DNA from: Hofstenia miamia
Lineage: Eukaryota; Xenacoelomorpha; Acoela
Assembly: GCA_004352715.1 (NCBI GenBank)
Contig: SCFE01000005.1
Coordinates: 898,684-962,683, forward strand
DNA: 64,000 nucleotides
Direction of reading: 5' to 3'
Part shown: positions 1-11,202 of the stretch, one piece after another
How positions within the stretch are numbered: the first letter of the stretch is position 1
How the letters are laid out: the number at the start of each line of letters is the position of its first letter
The notes under the pieces: model-generated
Databases searched by the model: none
What the model was told of the DNA's origin: nothing
What the model saw: only the letters and a program-made list of their open reading frames with translations
Program-made: the position numbers and the translations under genes

Positions 1-3000
1 ATGCAAATTAATATTAATACAATTATACAAGATGAATCTTACTTAAACAGATCTCTGCTTTAGAAATGATGCTTATATTATTCGCTTACATTCCACTTTT
101 CTAGAATTAACTTTTAGTTATGTGACCCTGTTTTAATTTAGTAACATTAAGTTATTAAAAGAGAGCCTTGTGCCACTATATCATTCATTATTTGGTCCAT
201 ACTCGGTTCCTAGAACCCTTGTAGTTTATAAACCCAAACAGGGTTTAGTCAAATAACATTGATTTAGTTTTTTAAGCAAATCAATAAAGAGTAAATTCTT
301 GTAATAATTTTATCCAATTCACAATTAAATTTTATCACATATATTTTAAGATGGTCTCTACACGTACATGATTGGTCCAAGTCTGGATACCTCATATTTC
401 TTGACACATGTCGAATTGGGAAGAACGCGATTGCGTCTGAGACTGGTACCGCAAGTCTCAACAAATTATGCATTCTAAAATATTCATGTGACATTGAAAT
501 TTATGAATTTTAATAAGTTTTGTTATTGATGGGTGATTATAAATTCGTTTTAGCGGCTGCGAAGTTGTCTAAAATTCAATGTTTGTTCCTGAGTTGACAT
601 TATTTGTTTGATAATGATAATGGAATCTCTTTCATTTTGTGTTTTATCCTAGGGGCATTGCTAATTTTAGGAAATTAATCTTTATTCAACTGCTAAGGCT
701 TCCTTTACACTTAAGGCATCGCGATGCATATTTTGGTTATGAAAGTTATCCTACTTCCTATACTAGAATTTCAAAAAAGCTAAATAGAGTTACAAATGGG
801 AGAATTATCTATATTATGATAGCAATACAATAACTACTATTGAAGTAGCTTTCTTAAAAGTAGAATTTTCTTATATTTACGTAAGAATTTTATATCTTTC
901 AGCGTAAAAATCCATCACATACCATATGTTATATTTTTCCGTAATTACATATGCATATGTAAGTGGTTTCTAAGAATTGGCATGTTATGCAGCTATTGTG
1001 AGTAAGGTCAAAATTATTGATTTACAATACACAGATTGTAGCCAAAAATGCTCCCCTTAGTATGAAAAGTGATAAATTCAGAGAGTTTGTTTTCAAGACC
1101 CATGTAATTTTATGAATTCAACAAAGAAGAGTTGTATTATTAAGTTAATGTATAATGGATAAGGTAAGAAAAAAAATTTTTGGGCTAAAGAATTGTGGGC
1201 TCCTCGTTGCAAGTTATTAAATCAATGGATTTTTCAGTATGGAGATTCCTAGAAAAAGATGCCATAACAGTTTAATATAAGACCACGAACAATGTTAGTG
1301 AATGCACTGTGCGAGTTTCTGTAATTATCCCATAGAAGATTTAAGAATGGCAACAAAGCAAAGGGCTGTTATTTAAGTAATGTCTGTCAACTCTTACAAA
1401 ATACAAGAAAATTTGTGCGAAATTCCTATTTTTTGCTGTTTGGGAATTATATATTACCTAAGAGTCTATTTCTAGTAGTGATGAGCTTATTGGACCTAAC
1501 CTGCTTCAAAATCGAAACTGACCTAATTTAAACCTATTAAATCCTAATGTCCATAACGTAAGGGATGTTACAATCTACTTAAATGCAAATAGCAGTTTTA
1601 GTTATTAATATATTCTAAAATAATAACAAATTATTTTAATAAATAATTATTTTTCAGACATAAGCGAATCTGGCAACCATTTTAACATATTTTTGTTACC
1701 TAAGATGAGCTTTAACAAATACCAACTATAATAATAGTGAAATTTAGACGAAGGTCAACAGGTTGAGCCTGACTCTAAAATTAGCTGAAAGCAATCCTAA
1801 ATTCAATTTCTCATTGATATTACATAGATAGAATACAGTAATAAATGTATACTGTTATCCTTTTCTATAAATTTTGTTGTTTTACGTCAGCCTATAACAA
1901 CTTCAAATATGTAGTGAAGGAAAGCACTAAAGCAAAGTGCTGGTATCAAAACCATACAAAATTAACAAGACCATAAAAAATTAATCAAACAACATGGATA
2001 CCTTCAAACCTTATTCCGTGTTTGTCTTGACGTTTACCTGATTTACAAAGATTCAAACCTGATCTGAAAGCCGATACCGGATTAATCCCGATAGACCTGA
2101 CTCAGAAATAATTCTTAGTTTCATATTGTAACCAAAACAGATGAATTATAGACATGTTTGTAAAATATTAGTAAAAGCATTATTCGTTTTCCATTAGCGT
2201 TTCAAAAATAGATCCCATTGATGAAATAGAATGATATTTAAATTGGAATCAAGAAACTTCATTGGTAGAAAATTTTCTTGAAATGATTTAAGCAAAAGTA
2301 ATTTAAAATGTTGCATTAAAATATTTCTTTGTTATCACTAGTTGATCTTTATTTTTGTTAGTTTATTACAATTCCCAGGTGAAGCAAGACGGAGGCCAGC
2401 ATAATGCCATGCTCAATTAACGTCCAGTGTGAGTTAATTAAGCAAACGTCATGTTAAATATCTCATTTTAAATCCCATTTGGCAGAAATCTCATTTAGAA
2501 TTTGATGGCAAATTCACCTATATTCACTGCATCAATCTTTTATAAGTAAAATGCCAAAATTTAATTAGTGGTTCAAGTTTCATCACACCTATCAATTGCT
2601 AGTGCTTCACCAGACACAAATAGCCATTTATTGCTCATTTCAATAATATTACCGAGATATATTTTTGCTTACGCTAATACAAAATATACTAACAGTAAAT
2701 CATATCTTCACTTATGGAGCAGAATCAGATTTTTTACACATTGCACATGGAAGACATCGGCAAATAACAAATTGCAATTTTTAATTTCTACGCAATAAGT
2801 TAATTACATTCATGTTTCATTGTAATATTTTTATTACATTGTTCTTACTCTGCAAAAATATTGAGAAATTGTATACACCATAGTGCGGATTTGGCTGCAT
2901 TCGCAAATGTTCACTAAATCACGTAATTTTTGGTTAAATTCACAGAAAATGACACTAGCACGGTATGCCGAAATTTACCCAAATTTTCTACAAATTGAGT

Positions 3001-3070
3001 AACAAAGTTAGGCCTATTTTAAGCTGCAGGTGAAACGCTGACGATAATATAGAGCATCAACTTAATCACA
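1..3070. other. AT-rich stretch without a recognisable gene
   Basis: No exon, RNA gene or intact element could be supported here. Short open frames at 264-494 (minus) and 639-833 (plus) have no recognisable domain. If the ion-channel gene represented by exons at 5658 and 9476 continues leftward, part of this stretch may be its intron, but its next exon was not found. Confidence 0.4.
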
Positions 3071-3100
3071 AGGGTGAATAATGTACTTGATTTCGAACCA

Positions 3101-3220
3101 TGGTTCATGCAAACTGGAGAAAATGGAGCGCCCCACTGGTTTCACGTGATATTGAGGGTACATTCTCCTCGATGGGAATCTAAGACTATTTTGCTGTTAT
3201 TTGGTGTGCGAATTACGATT
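3101..3220 (+). pseudogene. Decayed mariner/IS630-type transposase fragment (DDE catalytic region)
   Basis: A short plus-strand reading contains W-F-M-Q, then G-A-P-H-W-F-H-V, and about ten residues later P-R-W. This resembles the block around the second catalytic aspartate of IS630/mariner transposases (FMQDGAPPHW, followed by a proline-arginine-tryptophan). The aspartate is replaced by threonine and three residues appear inserted, so the copy cannot be active. No flanking inverted ends were recognised. The resemblance is short and could be chance; it is supported mainly by better preserved relatives of the same family at 39.4 and 47.7 kb. Confidence 0.35.
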
Positions 3221-4479
3221 AGGAATATAATGTTTATCTTTGCTCAATTTTATTTTGTATTTCCATCAGCTGGAAATTTTGACGCAAATTTTTCCGAAAT
3301 TTTTTGCATGTATTTATACAACAAAATTCGCCCTCTCGTATGCAGTGCATGATAAAAATTATACACGTGTAAGTTCTACAATCCAACAAGTGAGCAACGT
3401 GCTTTTATTAGACGTATTTTAGATTGAAATGTATGCTTTATCGAAACACTTCGTGTAAGATATAGTACTATATTCAAATTGCTAAGCAATATATATACAT
3501 GCTATGACAATTTTGTTATAGTGCTTAACGAAAACATAGATGACAACGTTAATAAAATTTCTTCATTTCCAGGCATTTACCAGAAATGTTTTTAAATTTT
3601 ATGCAAACTTTTTTGGGCAAATCCTTAATACAAAAACTGAATTGACTGCACACAGTGTTACTAAAATGCAAATGAATCAATAATTTACAAAAAATCATCT
3701 TAAGAAATTGAATATATTAGGAAGTGCCTCACATTTATGTGAAATATCTGCTCATTAAAAACTTTAAATAAGCGCTTTCACATGCATTAATATTTAATAT
3801 CTAGGAATACTAATACACCAAATTTTAGTTCTTGCGAAGCATTAGCACTACAAGATAATCAAGCTTGGCTGCAAATTGACGTTTTCTCTAAAGCAAGCGA
3901 GCTTTTGATGATACACAGAACACAGACAACAAAGAATTCCACAACGGCCAATAAAGCACAATTACACATTGCGTAATGAATGCAATAGCTCTATAATCGC
4001 TCATGCAAAATATTCCATACTGTTGTTTGAATATTGCATCCAATATTTTACATATGGTTAAAATGAATGAGTTTGAAGGTGGGGTCTTGAATATTGATCA
4101 ATGGCCCTAAGTAGTAGTAACTTAATTAATTATTCGAATTAAAAGTACAAAACTTGTGAGGTTCAGGAAAATTTCTCCAAAGAATTGGACTTGAACCTAT
4201 TTGGATTCTCAAAAGTTATTTCATTAATGCTTTTTTGTTACAAGTTAACTAAGGAAACGAATGATGCATTGTAATTACAAGCCTGCATATATTCATGTGA
4301 CGTTCTTATAAAAAATTTAATTAATATAATGTTACAATTTGTGCTTGCGGATTGTTCCTTCTGCAATTGTGTATTTACAGGTTGCATCAAAAAGACAGTT
4401 CCAATCAGACTGATTTTTTGAAATAGATGCAAGAATTATTCGTGCAAGGCTCTTGATATATTCTGTATAGTGGAAAACT
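3221..4479. other. AT-rich stretch, nothing recognised
   Basis: No domain, splice-flanked exon or inverted-end element was seen. The minus-strand open frame at 4238-4432 has no recognisable features. Confidence 0.4.
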
Positions 4480-5125
4480 AGGTCAAGTTAGCCAGGCGTT
4501 GCTGCCATGTGTACCTTGTGCATGCGCGGACGGTGACTGTTGGTTTGTGGAAGACAGACAGCCACCGTGAAAACATAACAAGACTGTTATGGTGCCCAGT
4601 TCATGAGTGCGTCTCATGGGACAGATATGTCAGAAATAATTGTCTATTCTTCTTGCCTACGGGAGAGGGCAAAAGCCATCGTTTGCTATGTCTTGTGTGA
4701 GGCAGCTTTGCTGTATCAAAGTGGTGTGTAGATTGCAGTAGACGCTCACTTAGTTACCACAATTACTAGCCTTGGTTGGCCAAAGCTAGCGAGGCACCAC
4801 CCTGTCAACTGAAGTTCGGACTTCGGCTTCACTCCGATGATCAGACCAACATTGATCAGCGCTCTGCGTGCCAGCGGTCACCAGAGAATTCTCATGATTA
4901 AATCGACATTAGTAGATACAGTTCTAGGTGTTAAGTTCAGTCCGAATAGTTCTACTCACTGTTCTGTCTGTCGACTGGTGCTGTAATCTCGACCTATCTA
5001 GTGCTGTAATCCGAAGCAACCGATTTAGTAAACGATCGTCTAAATCTGTTACCGAAGAAAATGCTTTTCACATTGTTAATGACAAGCAGAATCAATTGTC
5101 AGGACCTCCAATCACGCAAGCGTAG
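4480..5125 (+). other. GC-enriched island with coding-like plus-strand frame
   Basis: Base composition is visibly richer in G and C than the surrounding tens of kilobases, and CpG dinucleotides are frequent. The plus-strand frame at 4928-5125 ends with a polar, serine- and lysine-rich segment that reads like real protein, but no family was recognised. A preceding frame at 4509-4700 is similarly unassigned. Possibilities are the terminal or leader part of an LTR element, a transposon remnant, or a promoter/first-exon region. No terminal repeat partner was found. Confidence 0.3.
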
Positions 5126-5657
5126 GAAATTTCAAATATATGTTTTTCAAAGATGTTGAGATTGTCATGTCTAAACTTGCTTAAGATCTCAGACAAAATC
5201 TTTTGGTTTATGAATTCTTATTGCCATTTTTATATTATTTATTTAAATGTTAAAATTTAGCATTTCTACATCCAATATTACTCATTATATATATTTGATT
5301 GTGTATTTCCTTATTTTACTGGATGATTATGATACATCTCCTTGTAAGCACGATCAAAAGTCAGTCAATACGCAACATAGATTCACTATTCCTTCATCAA
5401 TGTAACATAATATCATACTATTAGTGCTTCTGATAGAATGCTGAAGTATTTAGAAAATGAACCACGCTGTAAATTTGCATTTAATCTTTGTGATTAATTA
5501 GAGCAAATAACTGGCTTTTACTATACGTACACTATGATATTTTTTACAAATGAAGCTTACGTAAATAAAAAAGTATGTTCAAATTTTGCTTAGTATGGAA
5601 TATGTTCATAAGCTTACTATACAAACAGAGAGCCATCAACAAGCACTATATACTCAC
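5126..5657. other. Probable intron of the ion-channel gene
   Basis: This lies immediately downstream, on the minus strand, of the 68-nt channel exon. The next exon expected in this family (about 220 nt, with the MDY and W-x-D motifs) was looked for and not found here. Confidence 0.35.
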
Positions 5658-5725
5658 AGCTTCAAAATCCGAAAAGGGACCCATGCTTGTCATCACCATG
5701 TTAGACTTGACTGTTAATGGCGGAC
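5658..5725 (-). CDS. Cys-loop ligand-gated ion channel (GABA-A/glycine type), 68-nt extracellular exon
   Basis: On the minus strand, the acceptor ...ATATTTAG precedes GTCCGCC and the exon ends GAAGCT before the donor GTGAGT. Read in the phase left by the upstream exon (9476-9696), it encodes about 22 residues beginning G-P-P-L-T-V and containing M-V-M-T-S-M-G-P-F-S-D-F-E-A. This matches the start of the ligand-binding domain of GABA-A and glycine receptor subunits, right after the R-P-G-F-G-G motif. The length of 68 nt, entry in phase 1 and exit in phase 0 are those of the third coding exon of vertebrate GABA-A receptor genes. The product would be a membrane receptor channel of excitable cells. 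The subunit type and ion selectivity cannot be told because the pore exons are missing. Confidence 0.75.
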
Positions 5726-7331
5726 CTAAATATTTGAATTGAAAATGTAATAAATACATCTTTTAAATATCAAATTACAATTTCCTAAAAGCAATTAACC
5801 ACCTCAAGGTAAAATCAAATTGACTCCTTTTGTTAAAATATTCCCACAGATTAAAATGACCACAAAGAAAACAATTAATTGGAAAAGTCCAAGTACTCCA
5901 ATTTAAAAGTGTATTAATAACTCAATTGATGATGTTTATTCTTTTGTCATGATAATAGCTTTGTCGGCATCATAGATATGATGCGGCCACTTGTGCGTTG
6001 AAATTCTCTTAATGACCCACATGTATGTTGGCGAATGATGTTAATAATGCAACGTTATTTTTTGTGCACATATATTTAAGAATTAGACTATCTGAAAGGT
6101 AGCAAATGATACGAAATGATATCTTCTTTTGCTTGCAGCACTAGATAAATATTATCTACATGATAGTTAATTTTTGATCTATTAGACAGATTTTTGACAA
6201 AATTTCAGACATCAAATAATTCTTACTGTAGATGCCACATGTTTTCTGTACTTTATGCTATCTACAATAGAATTTATTTGATTATTAGTTCGACTTTTCC
6301 CTTTTATTATCAACGCATTTATATATATATATATATTACAAATCTATATGTACATGTATATATACATATATTTGGGACATCTGTATATATTAGGGTTATA
6401 TTTTTTATATCATTCTTTCTTAATCAAAACCATTTCTCACTTATGCTGAAACTTTTCATGTTGATTCCAACTATTGAAATTAATTTTCATAATTCTTAAA
6501 TTTATTGATGAAATTTGCTGTATAAAAAATTTGTTATTTAGGAATTTTGATTAAAAATTTATACATTCATAAATTCATCGCATAGTAATGTGACAAGAAT
6601 TTCAACATTTCCATAATTGAAAAACTTTTTTTCAATCAAAATGCAGTGTGATTCTGTTCAGAGATTATATTAGAAAGTGACTCAATATGTTTTTCAAAAA
6701 AGTATCGACGAGTTTTACATATGTCTGCCTTAGGTATTGGAACATTATATCATTTATCTTTCAGCAATCCAAGAACAATTTCAATTTTAGATTTAGCCAT
6801 GCTTAACAAGAAAACTGCTGCAATCCCTTTGACTTTTGAATGTAGTTGTTTGATGTTTTCTCATTCACTTGCACTCAATTTTAAACAAATTGGCTCTTGC
6901 TCCATTTTCTTTTGAATGTTTTTAGGAGGTAATTGAACCTGAAGGATTGTATTATTTCTTCCATTTTGAGAGAGTTTTAATGTTTTTGTAAGAAGCGACA
7001 AATATCCAAACTTGCAGAAAACGGAATTTCCAGCATCCTCGACATCTGAAGAAATATTACATATTTTCATTATTTACTGTAGGTTGGAATTGCGTTTCTA
7101 CTTCAGAAAAATTTAGATCTGATTTAGATACTTTTGCCAATTTCAATGTTTTTTGAAATTCACATCGTAAATTACTAAAAGGTTAAAATTTCAAAAATCT
7201 AATACTTAAGTTATAGAACTAGAGGTAATTTAAAATGCTTTTCCTGGAGCCAATTATGTATATTTATTATAAATATCTAATTTATTAATGTAAAACAGCA
7301 TATTATGCAACTTTTAGAACACCCTATATCA

Positions 7332-7369
<38 letters not shown>

Positions 7370-9475
7370 GTCGCAGCTGCCCTTACAAACAATTACTTGA
7401 ACAATTTTTTATACTAGTTGAATAATGTATTCAAGGTTTTTTTGGATTTTTAATTGATTCAGATTCGCCCATAGAAAAGCTTGATATAAATTGACATCCT
7501 GGGTTATTGCTAGATATTTGTAGAAAAGTAAATGGCATATTATGGAACAATCTATAAAGGCATTTATAACACTGTTATTAGATCACATTGCATAGCTCTC
7601 CACAGGCTTAAGCTGACAGGTAAATACCACTAGGTGATAATCAGAATGCGTTTCTCAGTTTCTTTATTAAATTTGATCACCGTGTGTCTGTTGTTAATGC
7701 TTTGCTGTTTTCACTTACACATGTGAAATATCATTCAGAAGTGTAAGTCACGTGATTTATGAAGCTGCTATTAATTTTAAAATTATGAAACGATGTTGCA
7801 AGTTGCAAACATAACTTGCGATAGATGTTTTTGAAGGAGCTCAACATAACGTGAGCATTGTATAATTTGACGCAATGATCACGTGTTTAATTTTTTATCA
7901 AATATATCTTTAAGTTATCTCAATAGATTTGAAGAATGGTGAAATTTTTTAAGCCATTGTAATTCATTGAGAGCCTATTCTAAGAAAACAGTACATGTCA
8001 GGTAAATACTGAACAAATATTTGGAATATTGTCAGTAGAAATTAAATTAGAGTTGAAATTGAACACAGTTAGAAAAAATGTATTAAACATACAAAATACT
8101 ATAGTGAACCATTATTGGGTAAAGTCTCAGTTCCAGATGAATTAGTGTTTCTCCTCAAATACAAAGAAAATATATTTTATCAATGCTTTCATTCTTAGTT
8201 ACGTCAAATAAATGCAGGAGCTGTCCTAGGTGTTATAAAAATGGATTTATAGAACTTCTATAGCGGAGTGCACAAACTTTGAAGAATTTTTACCTGATAT
8301 TATCCTTACATAAATATTACATATAGTTACATCTAGATTAGGCGACTTCCAATTTTCTAAATAAATTTTTAATATGTAAAATAATGTAATTTCTGCCATA
8401 TAATAGGAATATTAATTGAATTCCCCAACTAAGAATAATAGCAGATCTAACATGTTGTCAATACAATTAGAAAATAGGTGGTTGAAAATCGTGAGTTTAA
8501 GACAGGTTTGGAAGGCAGTCGCCGTGCATGTAATTATCATTTGAGAGTTTTTTAATATAAATTTGTAGCAGAATGTGGCAGTGATTTATCCATATTTTAT
8601 CCGTTTGTATAATCTGTTGGTTTAGAGCAGTTCTAAATTAGTAATTTTTGAACTTAATAGGTTATTTAGTAGAAGTTTTGTAAAGAATGAAAAAATCCTA
8701 TGTAATGGGTCAGGTGGGATTGAGATGGTGCTAGGATTTATATAAGTGCATAATGCATATTTCTATGTATGTTTGAATTGGGTTAAGTTTTACGCATTCT
8801 GCATGCGCTTATGGCATATTTGAACTTAAGTTGAATACATAAGCGTATTTCTGTGAAATGTGAGCGTGTAAAACTGTGAAATATGCATGAGAAGTGCTGT
8901 GTTATTGTTGTATTGCATTAATTCATGTTTTGACTCTGCTGTTTGTTTTTATGTTGTTGTGTTGATGTACATTCATTCTATATTTCAAATCTCAATATAC
9001 AAATTACATGTTTCTGATTATATTAAAATATTAGTAACCCGGAGAATTTCAAATTGGAATTATAAGCAATCTCGAGAAAAAAAATATAAAACATCATAAA
9101 ATACGGATCTCAAAATCCTGATGGATATTGCAACTGTTTTTGCAGTAAATAAATTTGATTTTGTGTGCATAAATAGGATTTCATGATGTGCTATACAACA
9201 CACCCATATGTGTTTGCAAATACATAGGATGTTCTCAGAGATGGAAAAATACGAACCCCACAACCGAATGTATCTGACTATCGAAAAACAGAAGCAAGAT
9301 ATATGGGAATGTGGGTATTTCACAATTGCTTAAGCATGTCTTAGTGCATATTTTTATAATTTTTTCAAAATCCAGAACTTGACGAGGGACATTAAAACCA
9401 ACAGATCGGAACAAGCAAATATATTGGAACGTATACATATCATAGTTATAATTTGTTACAATTAAAGAAACTAAC
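5726..9475 (-). other. Intron of the ion-channel gene
   Basis: About 3.75 kb between the two recognised channel exons. It contains (TA)n tracts near 6318-6336 and 7343-7370 and a broken coding-like segment (6640-7190). No other gene was recognised. Its ends are a GTTAG donor (9475 downward) and a TTTAG acceptor (5726 upward) on the minus strand. Confidence 0.5.
6640..7190 (-). pseudogene. Unidentified broken coding sequence, probably a transposon or retrogene remnant
   Basis: On the minus strand, long stretches read like soluble protein rich in lysine, serine and leucine. They are interrupted by a frameshift near 7065, a stop near 6860 and another near 6745. Three consecutive segments (about 7190-7065, 7065-6862 and 6860-6640) look like parts of one former frame of at least 170 codons. 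No catalytic motif or zinc knuckle was recognised, so no function is proposed. It lies within the channel intron in the same orientation, but no strong splice signals flank it. Confidence 0.3.
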
Positions 9476-9696
9476 CTCCAAACCCTGGCCGAATATACAT
9501 ATCGTATTTTTTTAAAAGATTATCCAGAAGCTTCGTCATACGTTTACTTTTTTCTCTGGAAACCTCTAGTTCAGTATCATTGACAGGCGTTCTTTTAGTT
9601 CTCTTGAGCTGGCTTAGTTTTTCTACTGTTGCTTCCTCCACTATTTCATTGAGAGTTGGAGGTGTGTGATATTTTGGATACGAAGTTTCTTGCCAA
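9476..9696 (-). CDS. Cys-loop ligand-gated ion channel (GABA-A/glycine type), N-terminal extracellular exon
   Basis: The minus strand is stop-free for 221 nt between the acceptor GCATTTAG (exon begins TTGGCAAG) and a G|GTTAGT donor. It encodes a charged spacer of about 50 residues (P-P-T-L-N-E-I-V-E-E-A, then a lysine/arginine-rich run), then L-L-D-N-L-L-K-K-Y-D and I-R-P-G-F-G. The last part is the signature at the start of the ligand-binding domain in GABA-A and glycine receptor subunits (LLxxLLxGYDxxxRPGFGG). The exon ends in phase 1 inside the final glycine codon, and the 68-nt exon at 5658-5725 completes it as G-P-P. The exon with the signal peptide, upstream on the minus strand (above 9696), was not recognised. 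Assignment to the anion-channel branch rests on these motifs only. Confidence 0.75.
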
Positions 9697-10529
9697 CTAA
9701 ATGCAATTGACTTTAAGCTTTACATATGAATAACTTGATGCATTTATATATATATATATTTATATCTCCCGCTAAATGTTTTTTAAAACCTCATCTTAAC
9801 AGGGTTTTCAAACATAAATCTTTGAAATTTCGCAGGATAGTGTCTCTAATTTACATAACCCCATGGTAAATATATTTAAGTTCGAGTGAATACTGCGGAA
9901 GGAATGGCCAAAAAATAAGGTTTTTGGGGAAAAAGTGCGATTCCCGCTAAATGCCTTAGAAAATTCGGATCATTTCCCGCCAAATGCAAGGTTTTTGCAT
10001 TTTCCATAGCAAAAAGAGGGGAAAAAATCTAATATATATATATATATATATATAGGTAATTACTTTCGAACTTGAATTAATTGCGATAATTAATATGCCA
10101 TAAACCAAGTCCTATGCTTAACATTCATATATGTTGATAATCCTATTGAATTTTATGTCTCAATTACAGAATTCCTAAAACTAAGAGTGTTTTCTAAATT
10201 ATTTTCAAGGAATCACCTTATTTCTAATTTTAAGGCAATATAGAAAATACAATTAATGATTGTGTCATACATTGTTCTTCTTCATTCTTGTTATTCTCAG
10301 ATTTCTCTGATTCTAAGATATTCCTTAGCCTATGCGTGTGTCCAGTTATTGTACGGCTTAGGTTTTTGACTATGGTTAGATTTAAGAATGGGGTGTGTGT
10401 TTTCCCATAAGGCACTCGAGTACTAGAAATCTGTTAGACTACATATTTTTGCTCATTGAGAGTCGGTCCATTCCAATTAATCCCGGTTTCCTACATTTAT
10501 TTCTGATCCCATTGCCAAATTTATGAATA
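9697..10529. other. Upstream intron or flank of the channel gene; three CCCGC(T/C)AAATG motifs
   Basis: No exon was recognised. The word CCCGC followed by TAAATG or CAAATG occurs three times (near 9768, 9943 and 9977). The last sits in TTTCCCGCC, which fits an E2F-type site. (TA)n tracts lie near 9745-9760 and 10031-10055. The minus-strand open frame at 10230-10415 is unassigned. Confidence 0.3.
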
Positions 10530-10531
10530 TA

Positions 10532-11200
10532 CAGGGTGTTGCAAATAAAACGAAACCCAGATTCAAAATCTTGCATCTCGAAGACTAATGAAGCTATCAT
10601 ATTTTCACAAGCATCACTGTATTTATCTACCTTTTGGTCATTATTGGTAAAATTTTCAAATGAAATTGATCTACAGTGCCAAAGCAGTGGCTTTTCAAAA
10701 TATTGTTGTAAAATTTTTGCTTGACATGGGTACGAAATATGAAAATATTTATTGTTAATTTCTTTCCGATATTTTTTGGAAAGTTATACAGATTGTAGTC
10801 TTGTTAAGAGAAGGTCTATCTGGAAACTGTTCTTCAAATAAAGCTTGAACATCTTGAATACTTTCAGTTTGCAGAAACTTAGTCTCCACGAAAACTCTTT
10901 GCTCTTTTGATAGCTGCATTCCTTAGGGTTTAGAAGGATAAAAATATATGAGTTTTTGATGCTGATGTATGGTTCTTATCCAACATTAAGTATCTAAGAT
11001 ACCAATAGCATAAAAAAATTTTACAACATTATTTTGAAAAGCCACTGCTCTGGCAATGTAGATCAATTTCATTTAAAAATTTTACCAATAATAAGCAAAA
11101 GGTAGATAAATACAGTGATGCTTGTGAAAATATGATAGCTTCATTAGTCTTCGAGATACAAGATTCTGAATCTGGGTTTCGTTTTTTTTGCAACACCCTG
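10532..11200. mobile_element. Mariner-family element with about 190-bp terminal inverted repeats
   Basis: The left end begins CAGGGTGTTGCAAATAAAAC just after TA (10530-10531). The right end is its inverted copy ending just before TA (11201-11202), as expected of a TA target duplication. The inverted similarity runs inward for about 190 bp on each side (10532-10720 and 11007-11200) with scattered mismatches. The unique centre of roughly 290 bp carries a short minus-strand frame that resembles the N-terminal DNA-binding part of the transposase. The element is 669 bp, so most of the transposase gene has been lost; it is a non-autonomous derivative. Confidence 0.85.
10755..10919 (-). CDS. Residual transposase N-terminus (helix-turn-helix, DUF4817-like), 54 codons
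   Basis: An ATG at 10919 opens a 54-codon frame ending in TAA. It begins M-Q-L-S-K-E-Q-R-V-F-V-E and continues with a segment containing F-P-D-R-P-S-L-N-K-T-T-I. This matches the helix-turn-helix region found at the start of many invertebrate mariner-like transposases (pattern: E-R-x-F-I/V-V-E, then F-x-x-F-P-x-R-P, then T-I). The catalytic DDE domain is absent. The frame lies centrally between the long inverted ends at 10532 and 11200 and is probably a relic, not a working gene. A truncated DNA-binding protein could in principle act as a repressor, but nothing here shows that. Confidence 0.6.
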   Translation of the reverse strand: MQLSKEQRVFVETKFLQTESIQDVQALFEEQFPDRPSLNKTTICITFQKISERN

Positions 11201-11202
11201 TA

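Noticed and set aside
380-480. Minus-strand R-Y-P-D-L-D-Q-S-C as a possible Cys-loop exon of the ion channel
   Set aside because: P, Q and C fall at the right spacing, but the aspartate is misplaced, the flanking pattern (R-L-T...C-x-M) is wrong and no fitting splice sites were found.
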